This document shows positions 35,150 to 47,275 of a stretch of DNA of 64,000 nucleotides, in pieces (positions within the stretch are counted from its first letter, which is position 1; each line of letters opens with the position of its first letter). This DNA is from Siphonodentalium dalli. Taxonomy: Eukaryota > Mollusca > Scaphopoda > Gadilida > Siphonodentaliidae. The DNA is taken from NCBI GenBank assembly GCA_032622095.1, contig CP136064.1, positions 253,832,484 to 253,896,483 on the forward strand, read 5' to 3'. Both the position numbers and the translations under genes were made by a program. Under the pieces are notes generated by a model. It saw only the letters and a program-made list of their open reading frames with translations. It did not search any database and was not told the origin of the DNA.

Positions 35150-35740
35150 GGAACATGTTTGGAACTACATTGGAACTACAGAGAATAATTCATAATATGA
35201 TCCCGATCTGAGCTTCAGGTAGTGTACATGTAGTACGATGTTCGTACTAAGAATTAAAAGTTCAGCATCATACCCACAGGTTGCATCTATGTACATGTAC
35301 CTGTGTATGTACAGCAGGAAATTCTCTAACGTGGTGACCAGGATGAAATTCATACAATGTTCCGCTTCCAGTAAGAAACTGCATCTTTTATTGATCGGAG
35401 AGTCGCGCAGCATATCCCATGTTTACGCCTGGAGCCATCAAAATAACGGAAACATGTTTGGAACTACAGAGAAGAAATTCAGCGCAAACGCCTAATATGA
35501 TCCTGAGCTTGAGTTTGATGTTCGTACTAAGAATAAAATGTTCAGCATCGTACCCACAGGTTGCATCAACTAGTATGTACCTGTGTATATACGGAAGGAA
35601 ATTTTATAATGTGCTGACCAGGATTAAAATCATACAATGTTCTGCTTCCAGTAAGAAACCGCATCTTTGATTGGTCAGACAGTCGTGCAACATATCCCAT
35701 GTTTACGTCTGGAGCCATTAGCATAACGGAAACCAAGACC
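35150..35740. repeat. Two-copy tandem repeat, unit about 290-300 bp
   Basis: Landmarks AACATGTTTGGAACTACA, GATGTTCGTACTAAGAAT, CCCACAGGTTGCATC and CCCATGTTTACGYCTGGAGC occur once in each half. On the - strand both halves encode a similar peptide (copy 2: MAPDVNMGYVARLSDQSKMR; copy 1 has a stop after SDQ), so the unit may derive from old coding or transposon sequence. Confidence 0.7.
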
Positions 35741-35888
35741 GCTTCATCGTCTCTCGATGGCCGTTTCATGTCATATGTTGGAGAGAGGTTTAGGAGATTT
35801 TGACATTTTCTGCTGATCATTATGCGGAATAAGTGCCAAATTAATGTGAATGACCAGGACTGTTGGCAGAACAAATACATGTACGCCA

Positions 35889-36023
35889 TTGTGGTGGATT
35901 GATGGTAACATGTCATGACATTGACCACTTTTAGCTTGTGTTCAACCTTGTCGCTTTGTGAATCGGTTGAACATAAACCTGAAGTTGTCAATGTCACGCC
36001 ATGTTACCATCAATACACCACAA
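35889..36023. repeat. Inverted repeat with arms of about 40 bp
   Basis: TTGTGGTGGATTGATGGTAAC...TGACATTGAC on the left pairs with GTCAATGTCACGCCATGTTA...CACCACAA on the right, around a loop of about 50 bp. A foldback element is possible; no target duplication seen. Confidence 0.7.
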
Positions 36024-38494
36024 CTAAACTTATATTAATACAGGAAAGTTTTCAAAATAACATGTAATCACATATTGAATGCATACAATGTGTTCAATTT
36101 ATCTCAGATTTAGAAACCTGAACAATACGTTGAAAATGTTTGGATCTTTAATCTACAGTTAAAGGTGACATATGCAACCGGTTTGGCTAAATAATGAATT
36201 TAATTGGTTGCCACTTCGGTCAGATGCGATATTTTAGAAATGCTCCTATCTAGTGATGTTTGGCGTAACATTTCAATGTTTTGAGATATGTTTCGCATTT
36301 TGAGCGAAAACTTCATGACCTAGCTATCTCCCCATATTTTGTCACATCACCGATTGAGGATAAAGCCTTCGCTGTTGATTTCTACCAACACATAGCATAT
36401 TTCTGCAAAATGAAAAGTCAAGTGATACATGTATTCATTCTTTTACAAAGTATATCTTATAATTCTAATTGAATACAGAGCCAATGATACGATTTGACCA
36501 GAAAAGGAAGAGTTTACGGACTGTCTCAAAATTGTTTTCAAAATCTGATATGATCAAATAGACAATTTTGGGGCTATCCCCTATGGGGCTATGGGCCTAT
36601 TGTGTGACACGGATATTCCGCATGTGAAATAGTATTCCTTGAACTCATAAAATATGGGTTGGATTCTCATCTAACTGAAAAGTGTGGTAGTTACACAAAC
36701 ACAACCTACACTTTTCCACTTTTTTGGATCAGATGTGGGGGCCCAGATCACTCTAAAACTGTTGCATGTCACCTTGAAGATTTTTTTTCTATTATTTCAT
36801 ATATTAATTTCAGTATCATCGAGATGTGTGAACTAAATTACACTGTTGAACAAGCTATATAAGCATTAAAGATTCATGAAGAAAATATCTGGTATTTCCA
36901 TTATCCCCAAGAATCTTTACATCAATGTCAGTCAATCACAACATTTAACAGTAAAGTGATGAAGCCAATCAGTATATTGACGATTTTCATCGGCTCCAGA
37001 GTTTCTCGACACATAGCTAAAATAGCATAATAAGTTTCCTGTCATATCTGGTCACAATGCTTATTTCAGTGTTCACAAATTTGTGATTACAACTACTTTA
37101 ACACTAATGTGTGTCCATTTGAAGAGTCCAGAAATTATCAATAATAACCATCAAGGAGAATAGAATTAAGTTTTTCCAAGAATTTCAACAGTTAGCACCC
37201 GTTTTCTTATTCGCCAAAATTCAAGTAACAGGAGATAACATTCTGTCAATCGTAAAACTGCGCTTTGATGTTATACAACAGGAATTGCATGCATAAACTA
37301 TTTATAGTGGTGGTTATGTGACTTATAGTTACATGTGTATATTCATTAGGACTGTTATGTGTAGCTTATTCCAGCCTGAGAGCCTAATTTTAATGAGAAC
37401 TGATTATACACATGTGTATCCAGATGATATACACATGTAAAACTTGATCGTTCTTTTGTATTGACAAGACGCAACAGGTGTATCCTCATGTCATGGCTGA
37501 TTGTCATCTGTATCAGTTGATAGCACATGCATGTCATGAACATCTGATTAGAATCAGGGACATTTTCATTGACTTTATAAGCTCTTTGTAACTATACCAG
37601 AAATAAAAAATTCTGAATGCAAAACATTATGGGCGCAGTGCATGTTCAGCTGAAGTTAGATTGAGATAAAAATAATATTATTCATCCTGACCTGAGGTGT
37701 GGGGATGGAAAGATCTCACCCCGAGAGGCAAGATATTTCAGCCGATTGTCCGGACCCAATAGCTGGTCCCGAAGATGAGATTTTTCTATGCCCACATCCC
37801 AGGTCATGGATTATTTTTCTCCCAAACCCAAGAGCCACATACTCAATGTTTTGTCTTATACCCAATTTTGGCACATTTCAGTAGTTTCATAACGGTACAT
37901 CAGGGGAGAAATCTGATGTCACATTTATGATTTTATTTGATGAGTTTGGTATATACTGGAACAGCAAAGCACGATACCCACACAAGCTTGGTTAATTGGT
38001 TTGAGTGAAATATACATGGCTAGTGAAAACGACATGGCTATGTCATCATTGTCCCTAGCATGTCATGAATTAAAACACATCTAGTCATATATTTATGACT
38101 GCCAGTCATTGTTAAATTTTCGGAATGACGTGTGGTACCATGTCATTGACCAATATGGTACTAAAGGTGTCCTCTACCTGGACCAATTACCTCGTTTGCA
38201 GCTGTTGTCGACAATTCTGGGATCTCCAAGAGATCTCGCTCTACTATCAGATGTCAGATCACTGACAACAATTGAGTCGCTTGCTGGTTAGGTCGGCCCC
38301 ATTTATGTGGAAACAGTTTTCTTTTGATAATGGTGATTGGTGATGATGTTCAATTGCCCTTATACATTTACTTGTTGGCGAATCTGTACCCTGCGTAATT
38401 CATCCCAAGAGAATAGCGACACAAGGGGAGAGAGGTACGACTGTTGTCACTCCCGGGCAGCGCATCGGTGAGTTGGTTGAATGGTTAAATATAG
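36024..38494. other. Non-coding stretch, nothing recognised
   Basis: AT-rich sequence with no gene or major repeat. Small palindromic CACATGTGTA motifs lie near 37409-37436. Confidence 0.45.
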
Positions 38495-38648
38495 AATATC
38501 CATACAGTTTTATGAGATACAAGGTTTGTTTTCGCGAGTATGATTCAGCAAATGCCAAATGGGGAACCAAGCTTTAGCAAGGTCCCCATTTGGTGAATTA
38601 TATATACGAGTGAAAATAAGCCTTGTATCTCGTTAAACTATATGGGTA
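38495..38648. repeat. Foldback element of about 150 bp
   Basis: CCATACAGTTTTATGAGATA, then CAAGG...CCAAATGGGGA on the left mirrors TCCCCATTTGG...CCTTG and TATCTCGTTAAACTATATGG on the right, with a short AACCAAGCTTTAGCAAGG centre. It is a miniature foldback; no flanking duplication was assigned. Confidence 0.75.
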
Positions 38649-39379
38649 TTATTTTTATCCATTGCCAAATTTTAAATATCATAATGAAATTATGTCAGCC
38701 TCTGTGCAATTGTTGGCAAAAAAGTATGTTTTCCTTGTAAACATTAAGGCAATTTGGTAAATAATATTTTTTTCACTGCATATAACAACTAGAGTGGTGT
38801 GTTTTACCTCAAGTGGACTACACAAAATTATAAAATGATCTTTTGGCTAATGGCTATGCGAGGCGCGAGGGCTGTTGTGACTCTACTCAACTGAAATGGT
38901 ATGAAATAGACTATAATACTATTTCGGATGCCACGCACCTGGTGTTTCGATGCTCTTAATGAATGAACAGGGAGAGTGGCTCCGCCCAGTGGTGACAAGG
39001 GATACTAATCCATGCCCGCAATGTTCTCTGGGTTGAAGACTGATATCATGTCCGAATGGTGCTTACGTCTTTTTTATTGTCGGTTAAAGTTATAAAACAA
39101 TATTTTGAACATGTACATGTATGTTCTTTGGAATTGTTTATAGAGTCTTGTGTAGTCCACAACCCCATATAAACGACACAACCATTAGTTCATGCACTCC
39201 CATTAGTATTGCAAAGCCAACAGAGTGAACTTTTCTGTTTATATATAAATATCTTTGAACAAATACATATCTCTAAAATAGATCAAAATGTCCCAATACG
39301 ACATTTTTTGGAATAGAATAAAGACCCAGTATCTGGGATAAACAGCAGCTGCAATATAACTCCGGATAAAGTTACATCT
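38649..39379. other. Non-coding stretch, nothing recognised
   Basis: AT-rich sequence without a gene or a repeat that I can support. Confidence 0.45.
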
Positions 39380-39990
39380 ATTAAGTGGATAATAAATGCT
39401 CTTTATTGCTGATTAGTAGTGCATCTTTAAATATTTGATGCCCACAGCATCAATCACATGATATTAACCATGCATTATTTTACTTTTGTGCAATTTTCCC
39501 CACTTCTTCTAAACTGATAAAAAACGCTCTTTATTTGTCACATTATTTTTTTTGCCCACCCCCCCCCCCCACTTCATTTGAGGGACAAAGGCGCTTATAC
39601 CCGCAATTTTCCGACATATTTTCTAATGTGATAAGGAACGCTCTTTATTGCGTCCTTAAGACGTCAACAGCATCGATGAAATGACACTGCCACAGTGTGA
39701 TATAGTTGTCAATAATTTGATGCCCACATCACCTATCCCATGACATTAACAATGCATTATTTTACATTTGTGCAATTTTCCACACATATCTTTTGAACTG
39801 ATAAGAAGCGCTCTTTATTGGTTATATAATTTTTGGAAATCCCCCACCCCTTAGTCATCTGGGGGTCAAAGGCATTGTTACCCGCAATATTTCTACATAT
39901 TTTCTAATGTGATAAGGAACGCTCTTTATTGCTCATTTTGCTTCTTTAAGAGTGATTTCAACAGAATCTACGAAATGACACTCCATTTCA
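39380..39990. repeat. Two-copy tandem repeat, unit about 281 bp
   Basis: TTTGATGCCCACA, TGCATTATTTTAC, TTTGTGCAATTTTCC and GATAAGGAACGCTCTTTATT recur about 281 bp apart. The CGCTCTTTATTG phrase occurs five times. The C run at 39558-39570 is the low-complexity part. Confidence 0.75.
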
Positions 39991-40384
39991 GTTTATTGCT
40001 GTTTTTAAAATTTGACGACCCAGATTGCAACCATTTTGGGTACATTATCAATTATTTAGATAAAATAAGTTTCAGTGTCTGAGGTCTGATAAGATTCCCT
40101 TGGTCAAATTTTCACGAAATTTACATTGTTTTTTTTGTGTGTAGGCTAATGTACTTATTCCTGGTAAGAGGACTTGTGTTGCAATTTATTTTAAGCTAAA
40201 AGCACAAATGCTCTGAACTATATATATTTGTTTATTTTGAATAAATATTGAAATTATTTTCTCCATTGTCATATTTTGTGGTCCACATGTCATTAATATC
40301 TTTAGAGGCAATATTATCCCCTAAAAGTTGATTAAATAGCTACTTTGGGTGATTAGATTGGACCCCTTTGAATACCTATTAAAA

Positions 40385-40735
40385 TAGCTAGAACAACCAC
40401 TCGAGGTAGAATAATTTCCCACCAATAGTAGTTATCAGATTAACTACCCGCAGGTAGCAAAAATTCCCACTCGCAGGTAGTAAATTTAAATACTGGGTAG
40501 TTCATATTCATCCCACTACCTAAAGTAGTTAAAATTTAGCCTACCTTTGGGTAGTTAAAATAGCAACAAGAGGTAGTTATTTCAACCACTGAAGGTAGTT
40601 ATTTTAACTACCAAAGGTATTTAATTTTTTAGCTACCCGCCAGGTAGTAAAATTAACCACCAAGGTAGCGGGATGAATACGAACTACCAAAAGTAGTAAA
40701 AATTAACTACTTTTGTGGTTAATTTAGCAACTTTT
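40385..40735. repeat. Array of short inverted motifs (GGTAGTT / AACTACC)
   Basis: About a dozen alternations of AACTACC and GGTAGTTAAAATT lie 15-35 bp apart in both orientations. It resembles a dense field of small hairpins. No coding frame. Confidence 0.65.
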
Positions 40736-42249
40736 TATTTAGTGTGTATACAATCAAATAATACACATTATTTTGTTTGTGCCTTTTGTAAAGTAACTGA
40801 TAAAGTATAATTTCCCGAATTTGTGTAAAATTTATATAATTGTCACATTTCGCACAATGAACTACTACTGGTGAGAATTACGAATAGGGTACCACGTCAC
40901 TAGAATTTGTGTTCTTTCTATCAGTTGTCATTTTGCCATATATCCGTATACTATAGCCAGGCAAGTATGGACATAGGTGTCGCCTGGAGAGGGAATTTAT
41001 GAGACCTACATTTTTGGTTAGCGTAAATACTGAACTTTCGGAATCCGTATGTTGGATTTGTCAGATAGGCGGACTTTTTTCTCACCGCGTGGTTTTCTTG
41101 TGGCACTCGATGAAAAAATCGGCCATTTTTTAAATAAAGCCGACATTTTTGACAGAGCATTTTCACACATTTTGAGAAGAAATATTCGTCCAATTTTGAT
41201 ACATGAGGGTGGGGCGATAACCAGAGTAGGGTAAAACATGTGACCATTGAATCTCGGAATTGCAGTCATGTGACGTCAAATAATATTTTGGGTGAGACAA
41301 ATATGACGATTCACGCACAGCGTTGACTTTTGTTTCTTTTAAATCATAAAGTAAGACGGGTATGCCACATTGTTTTATGCCATGGGACACTACTGCCAAT
41401 TGGCCATATTTTGATATATAACTTATCGCTGCAGGCTGCATTATTTTTTATCAGATGCAGAAAAATCAACCCTCCCCCATAAAGTTGAGATGCGCCATGC
41501 TGTGGTATAAGGCACACATAACTCACGGTTACATGTCAACAGGCTTAATCAACACAACGGCCGTTGAAATTCTGCTAAAGAATGTAATAATTTATAAGTT
41601 TCTGTCTACAAACTCGAACATTAACGTAGAAATAATATATAATGTACCCCCAGACTCGAAATTTTAATACATTTTAGAATTTTTCCTAAAAAATGATATA
41701 AAACGCGTTTTTTAATTTTCTGGAAGCGAAAAAAAAGAAAATAATTAGTAAGGGTAGAGATAATTGGTGTATACGGCAATTTAATTCCGCCTTCGATTAA
41801 AAAATGACATACTAACCCAAAATGGCTGCCAATATGGCAGCCGCAATATAGGTGGAAATTGTGAAATATGTAAGAACGCACAATTACTTGCTTAAATGGT
41901 TTACCTAACAAAGCGGCCGTTGATGAACTGCTAAACTATAGTGTAAGGTATATATTCCGATCTACAAACTCGAACAATAAAGTGAAAATATTACAGAGTG
42001 CACCTTCTGGCACACAATTTTGATCAAATTTAGGCATTTTTCTCCAAAAATAACCTAAAGCCATTGTTGTCATCTTATCGGAAGCCATAAAGCGCAGAAT
42101 GTATCGTGGCGGAGATGTTTGGTGTGTACGATAATTCAATGTCGTTTTTGGATTACAAAATGGCTTACTAACCCCAAGATGGCTGCCATTATGGTGGTCA
42201 GAATAAATGGTGAAATATGTCATGATTCACTTTTATCGCCGTCATTGCC

Positions 42250-44402
42250 GCCATCTAATGTCTCACACAACCCAAAGTATTATATTCATGTTACTCCGGG
42301 ACATCATGATGCGCAATTCTATTTCAAATTGCTACCCGAATGGTGCCCTTTATTGACGAGTCTTGCATTCATGAGCATTCGTGCTCAAGTAATCCGTGTC
42401 CCTTGAAATAGGTGGCAATTTGAGCGAGGTATTTACAGATGAACAGGATTGTTTAAAACGAAGAACCGAGTAATACAATGTACATTGAATGCCTGATTGT
42501 TATTTATGCCAATCACCTTTGACATAATCAATATGAAATTACTTAAACCCAATAATAGAAGGTCAATCTTTCTCAATGAATATTATTTCAAGTGCTACCA
42601 GATATGATGGTACATATGAGGTGGATATGTCGTGGATACCATTATCGAAGTCTGGGCTAGACGGGGTTGATGCGGGTTCACACTCCGACTTGATTGGGCG
42701 AAAATTAGGACCTATTTTAAAGCTAGATGTGAGATAAGGAACATATCACTGTGCCATCCGATAAATACATGACCACTTCGATAAAAAATGATAATTTGTT
42801 CACACTCACTGCAGCAACCACATTTGAAGCAATGATTTTGATTCTGAGTCAGTGCCTCCATTAATATGTTATATATACAGTGCATAATTGCTGTACAATA
42901 GCGTCGATCCACAGAAGACGGCCGTGCCTTACACAGAGTGAATTTTTCCAGACCCTAAATCACCATCGCCGCTTTCATTGACTAGTGTCCAATAACGCAA
43001 AGAAGATGAGATTCAGAAAAAGATAGCGCTCGTCGTACAAAATTAGTTCAGATTTTGCATCTTCCGAAAAATGATCTGATCAGTGATAAACATAAGATTA
43101 GTCATGTCCAGAATGAGAATCCCTCCTGTGTGTCTAACTTAATTATGCAGTTTCAGTTGAACAAGATCGCCACGAAGGACCGCTTTATTTGCAATATATG
43201 AACGCGATAACCTTCAGAAATATCAAATGTTGTTTCCAACTTGGTGCAAAAGTAAACTTGTCTACGTTATGTTACATCTGAACTAGTCATATTCAGACCA
43301 GGAGACCTGCTGCTGTTGCAAGTAAAACACATGTCATTAATGTATCAATCGGGCTGTATTCAATATTCGTATTTACAGGCAACTCCGGCGGGAAACAATT
43401 TGGAGAATAAATGCATGTATTCCCCACACGCTGTTCACTAAATACTAAACTACGGCTATCGTGTCCAGTTACTGATTTCGCTCAGCACAATCGGAGTTGC
43501 TATGGGTGAGTTAACGTAGATCAGATTCTGGTCTGCACAGAAGCTGTTGCTATATGTCATTCCTGAGATGCAGTGACAAATTACACCAAGACTCGTGATC
43601 CCATTTGGTTTTACCCATTTGTACATCAAACACTACCACAATATAATATCAGGATACGCACTATACACACGGTCTACTCACGTCGCGCATAATGTGTTAA
43701 CTATAGAATACATTTGAATTTAACTGTAACACATCTGGCGTTAGATATGACGTGTTGGTGGAATTATAATGCTTTAATCATGAACGGCCATAATCAAAAT
43801 ATGGTATGTTTTCAGACATACGACCTGCTTGCATCAGCAGCTCCCTAACCGCATTACTTTTGGACTTATCTAGAAAGTTATTATACGCTTCCTGGTATCA
43901 ACCTGTGTATGGCATGTATACAAATAATTGAAATTGTCGTCCTTTTCATTTTGGTGTCATAATGAGCTAAGACTTACACTGGGATACCAAAAAGTCCTAA
44001 ATGTATCAGTCTACATGATAAAACTCCATGCCAATACTCTGATCTATATGCTGTTTTCTGAGTGTACAGCCTTCCAGAAGTAATCCTAACTACTCAGCAT
44101 AGAAAGATGTGGGTAATATGACTTCATCTAGCATGGGATAACTGTCCATAGTTATGGTATCTCGTCTTACAAGCAATTGTTCAGCCACTTCTGGAAATCA
44201 CGAGTGCACATGGGGTGACACGAGACTCCAGTACCATACTATACAAAGTAACACACAATCGAAATATATAGGGACATAGTTTGACAGTTTTATGTGATTT
44301 ACCACATCGCTGGTATTTTCTTTGTTGGAAATGTCCCTTAGAGCCTTGATTTTGCTTTGCAACTTATCTACTGCTAGTACAAGCAAAAACCTCCCACCGC
44401 TA
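42250..44402. other. Spacer of the large inverted repeat, no firm gene
   Basis: AT-rich single-copy-looking DNA. On the - strand, 44092-44195 reads VAEQLLVRRDTITMDSYPML after a GATTTCCAG acceptor, open for 33 codons to TAG, which is coding-like but isolated. Confidence 0.3.
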
Positions 44403-44965
44403 AGCAGCTGACAAACTACAAGAGGAAAATCAACCAGGTTTCCATCTCCTTGTTTGCGAAATATGTGTCATGGAAAGTAATCCGGTAAATGTTAGAATTC
44501 AACGAGTCTATTGCGTGATGATGAAACTGAACGAAACTGTATGGTGTGATGGTTTGATAATTTGCTGGATATGCCCTCTTGCGGACTGGGCAGCAAATGC
44601 TATTGGTCAATGAGATCCATTTATACTTACTTTTAGAACGGTATACATGAGACCCAATGTATCAGTAGCTCCGTTCTTGTAAACACGCCTCGTTGATGGA
44701 GGGTAACTAACGATTCCTATCAATGCCAAGTATACTTAAATGTCGTGTTAGATTTAATATAACCTACATAATTCCCTTATTCTTTTCGCAAATATAGCCA
44801 GACAGCCATCTGCCTTAAATCAATCATGTTTATGGTGAAATAATTTGCACGAAATGGCACCGATTTCGAAGAACAAATCTTACTTGAGCGCGAATGAATG
44901 CAAAATGTGTCGATCCTCTCACTCGTGGGTACCAATCTGGTTGTCATTGCAATAGAACTGACCAA
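44376..44965 (-). other. Possible three-exon small gene inside the large inverted repeat
   Basis: Three phase-compatible pieces are visible on the - strand. 44965-44884 starts with ATG (MVSSIAMTTRLVPTSERIDT) and ends at a GTAAGA donor in phase 1. 44734-44631, after TTTAAG, continues IYLALIGIVSYPP and VYKNGATDTLGLMYTVLK and ends at GTAAGT in phase 0. 44415-44376, after TTTTCCTCTTGTAG, adds FVSCLAVGGFCLY and a stop. The product would be about 75 residues. I do not recognise it, and chance is a serious alternative; another frame of the third piece is longer (KLQSKIKALRDISNKENTSD) but does not match the phase. Confidence 0.15.
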
Positions 44966-46433
44966 TGTTACGTCCTAGTATTGCAAAATGATATGAATAT
45001 AATAGTACTATTGGTTTTATAAGACATTTCATTGCGGCGGTGGTGTTAATTGCGGCATGACAGATTTTACAATTTCCATCCATATACCGGCCACCGTATT
45101 GGCAGCCATCTTGGGGTTAATATGTCACTTAGTAACCGCCGACGGCATGAAATTATCGTACATACAAATATTATCCACCCACGCTGCATTATAGTCTTTA
45201 TGCATTTCGAGAAGATGACAAAAATAGGTTTTCGATTAGTTTTGGACTAAACTAATTAAATATTTAATTAAAAATTGGAGCCAGGAGGTGCTTTGTGTAC
45301 CGGTTTCACTTAAATGTTCTAGTCGATGGATCTGGATATATATATTACATAAAACTCTAGCAGGTTATCAACGGCCGTTGTGTTAGTTAAGTCATTTTGG
45401 CAAGTAATCGTGCGTTCTTACAAATTTCACAATTCCCATCTATATACCGGCCACCATATTGTCAGCCATCTTGGGTTATTAGGCCAGTTTTTAAACAAAG
45501 ACGGAACTAAATTACCGTATACACTAATTATCTCCACCCTTAATACATTATTTTAATTTTTGCCTCCCGGAAGAAGACAAAATGCATTTCAGATTATCTT
45601 TTTGGGGAAAAATTCTAAAATTTGTTAAAAACTAGAGTCAGGAGGTACATTATGTAATATTATTACTGGAATGCTCGACTGTGTCGATCTACACATATCT
45701 ATTAGACAATACCTCAGCAGTCCATCAACGGTCGTTGTGTTAATTTCGCAATTTGGCACATAATCGTGCGTTCCGTGTGCCTTACACCACAGCCTGACGC
45801 CTCTCATATTTAGGGGGGAGGGTTGATTTTTCTGCCTTTGATGAAAATTGATGCGACCAACAGCGATAAGTGATATATTAGAACGTAGCTAATTGGCAGT
45901 AGTTTTCCATCCATGGTGTAAAATAATTGGGCATAACTATCTTACTTCTGATTTTATAAGAAACGAAAGACAACGCTTTGCGTGAATCGTCATATTCTTC
46001 TCACACTATTTGATGAGATATGTATCCGAATTGGTTAATTGGTTAATTCTGTTATTCGCGGTCCCATTTTGTTACAAATAGCCATAGACGTCACATGACG
46101 TCATGACTGTCGCTCCGTGATTCAAGTGTTACATGTATTACCTTACTCTGGTGATCGGCCCATTCACAGTTTTCAAAATTGGACGAATATCTCTTCTCAA
46201 ACGGTGTGAATATACTCTGTCAAATATGTCGGCTTTATTTAAAAAATGACCGATTTTATCACCAGGTGCCTCAATAAAACCACGCGGTGCAAAAAAAAGT
46301 CCGCCTATCTGACAAATCCAACATACGGATTCTGAAAGTTAAGTGTTCATGCTAACCAAAAATGTAGGTCTCATAAATTCCCTCTCCAGGCGACACCTAT
46401 GTCCATATTTGCCTAGACTAGTATAGTTACGAT

Positions 46434-47275
46434 TACCCATATAAAAATGTACCTGGGTAAATCCACCCAGGTTTTTTGGGCCGAAACCCAGGTAAAAATC
46501 TATCTACCAAGACATCCACCAACCATCAAGACCCCGCGAAACCTGGGTTTTACCATGATTTACCCACCTGAAACTGGATAAAAACCCTGGTATGGGTAAA
46601 CCTGGGTGTAATTACCCAGGTGTACCCTACCTGGGTGTTTCCCCACCCAGGTCTACCCTGGTGTTTCATACCTGGGTGTTTCCCCACCCAGGTGTACCAT
46701 GGTGTTATTTACCCAGGTGTACCCTGGTGTTTCCTACCTGGGTGTTTCCCATCCAGGTTACCTTGGTGTTATTCACCCAGGTGTACCCTGGTGTTTCCTA
46801 CCTGGGTGTTTCCCACCCAGGTGTACCTTGGTGTTATTCACCCAGGTGTACCCTGGTGTTTCCTACCTGGGTGTTTCCCACCCAGGTGTACCTTGGTGTT
46901 ATTCACCCAGGTGTACCCTGGTGTTTCCTACCTGGGTGTTCCCCACCCAGGTGTACCTTGATGTTTCCAACCCAGGTATACCTTGGTGTTTTTTTTACGC
47001 CGGTGTACCTTGGTGTTTTCTTACCCAGGTGGATTTCCCATTGAGATGCACCTGGGTTAGAAAACCCCAAGGTACACCCAGGTAAGGAAACACCAAGGTA
47101 CACCTGGGCAGGAAAACACCAAGGTACACCTGGGTAAGAAAACACCAAGGTACACCTGGGTAAGAAAACACCAAGGTACACCTGGGTAAGAAAACACCAA
47201 GGTACACATGGGTAGGAAACACCAAGGAACACCTGGGTGAATAACACCAAGGTACACCTGGGTGGGGATACCAAA
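46434..47275. repeat. CCTGGGT array that reverses orientation
   Basis: The left part (46610-47035) consists of units such as CCCAGGTGTACCYTGGTGTT, with a clear 65-bp period between 46770 and 46965. The right part (47050-47275) is the inverse, AACACCAAGGTACACCTGGG, with a period of about 28 bp. The left border TACCCATATAAAAATGTACC also occurs, inverted, at 60530-60560. Open frames on both strands (Pro/Val/Trp/Cys-rich) are repeat artefacts. Confidence 0.85.

Larger units (their letters stand above)
40950..46430. mobile_element. Composite 5.5-kb element with inverted arms of about 1.3-1.4 kb
   Basis: The left arm (about 40950-42250) and right arm (about 45028-46430) are inverted copies: TATGGACATAGGTGTCGCCT...GATTTGTCAGATAGGCGGAC on the left returns inverted at the right end. 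Within each arm a unit of about 340 bp is itself repeated twice in tandem (landmarks CGGCCGTTGAT, CTACAAACTCGAACA, AAGATGGCTGCCA). The central 2.8 kb is not repeated. Arms this long with internal repeats resemble large foldback or composite transposons. No target duplication could be fixed because similarity fades at the tips. No transposase is recognised. Confidence 0.8.
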
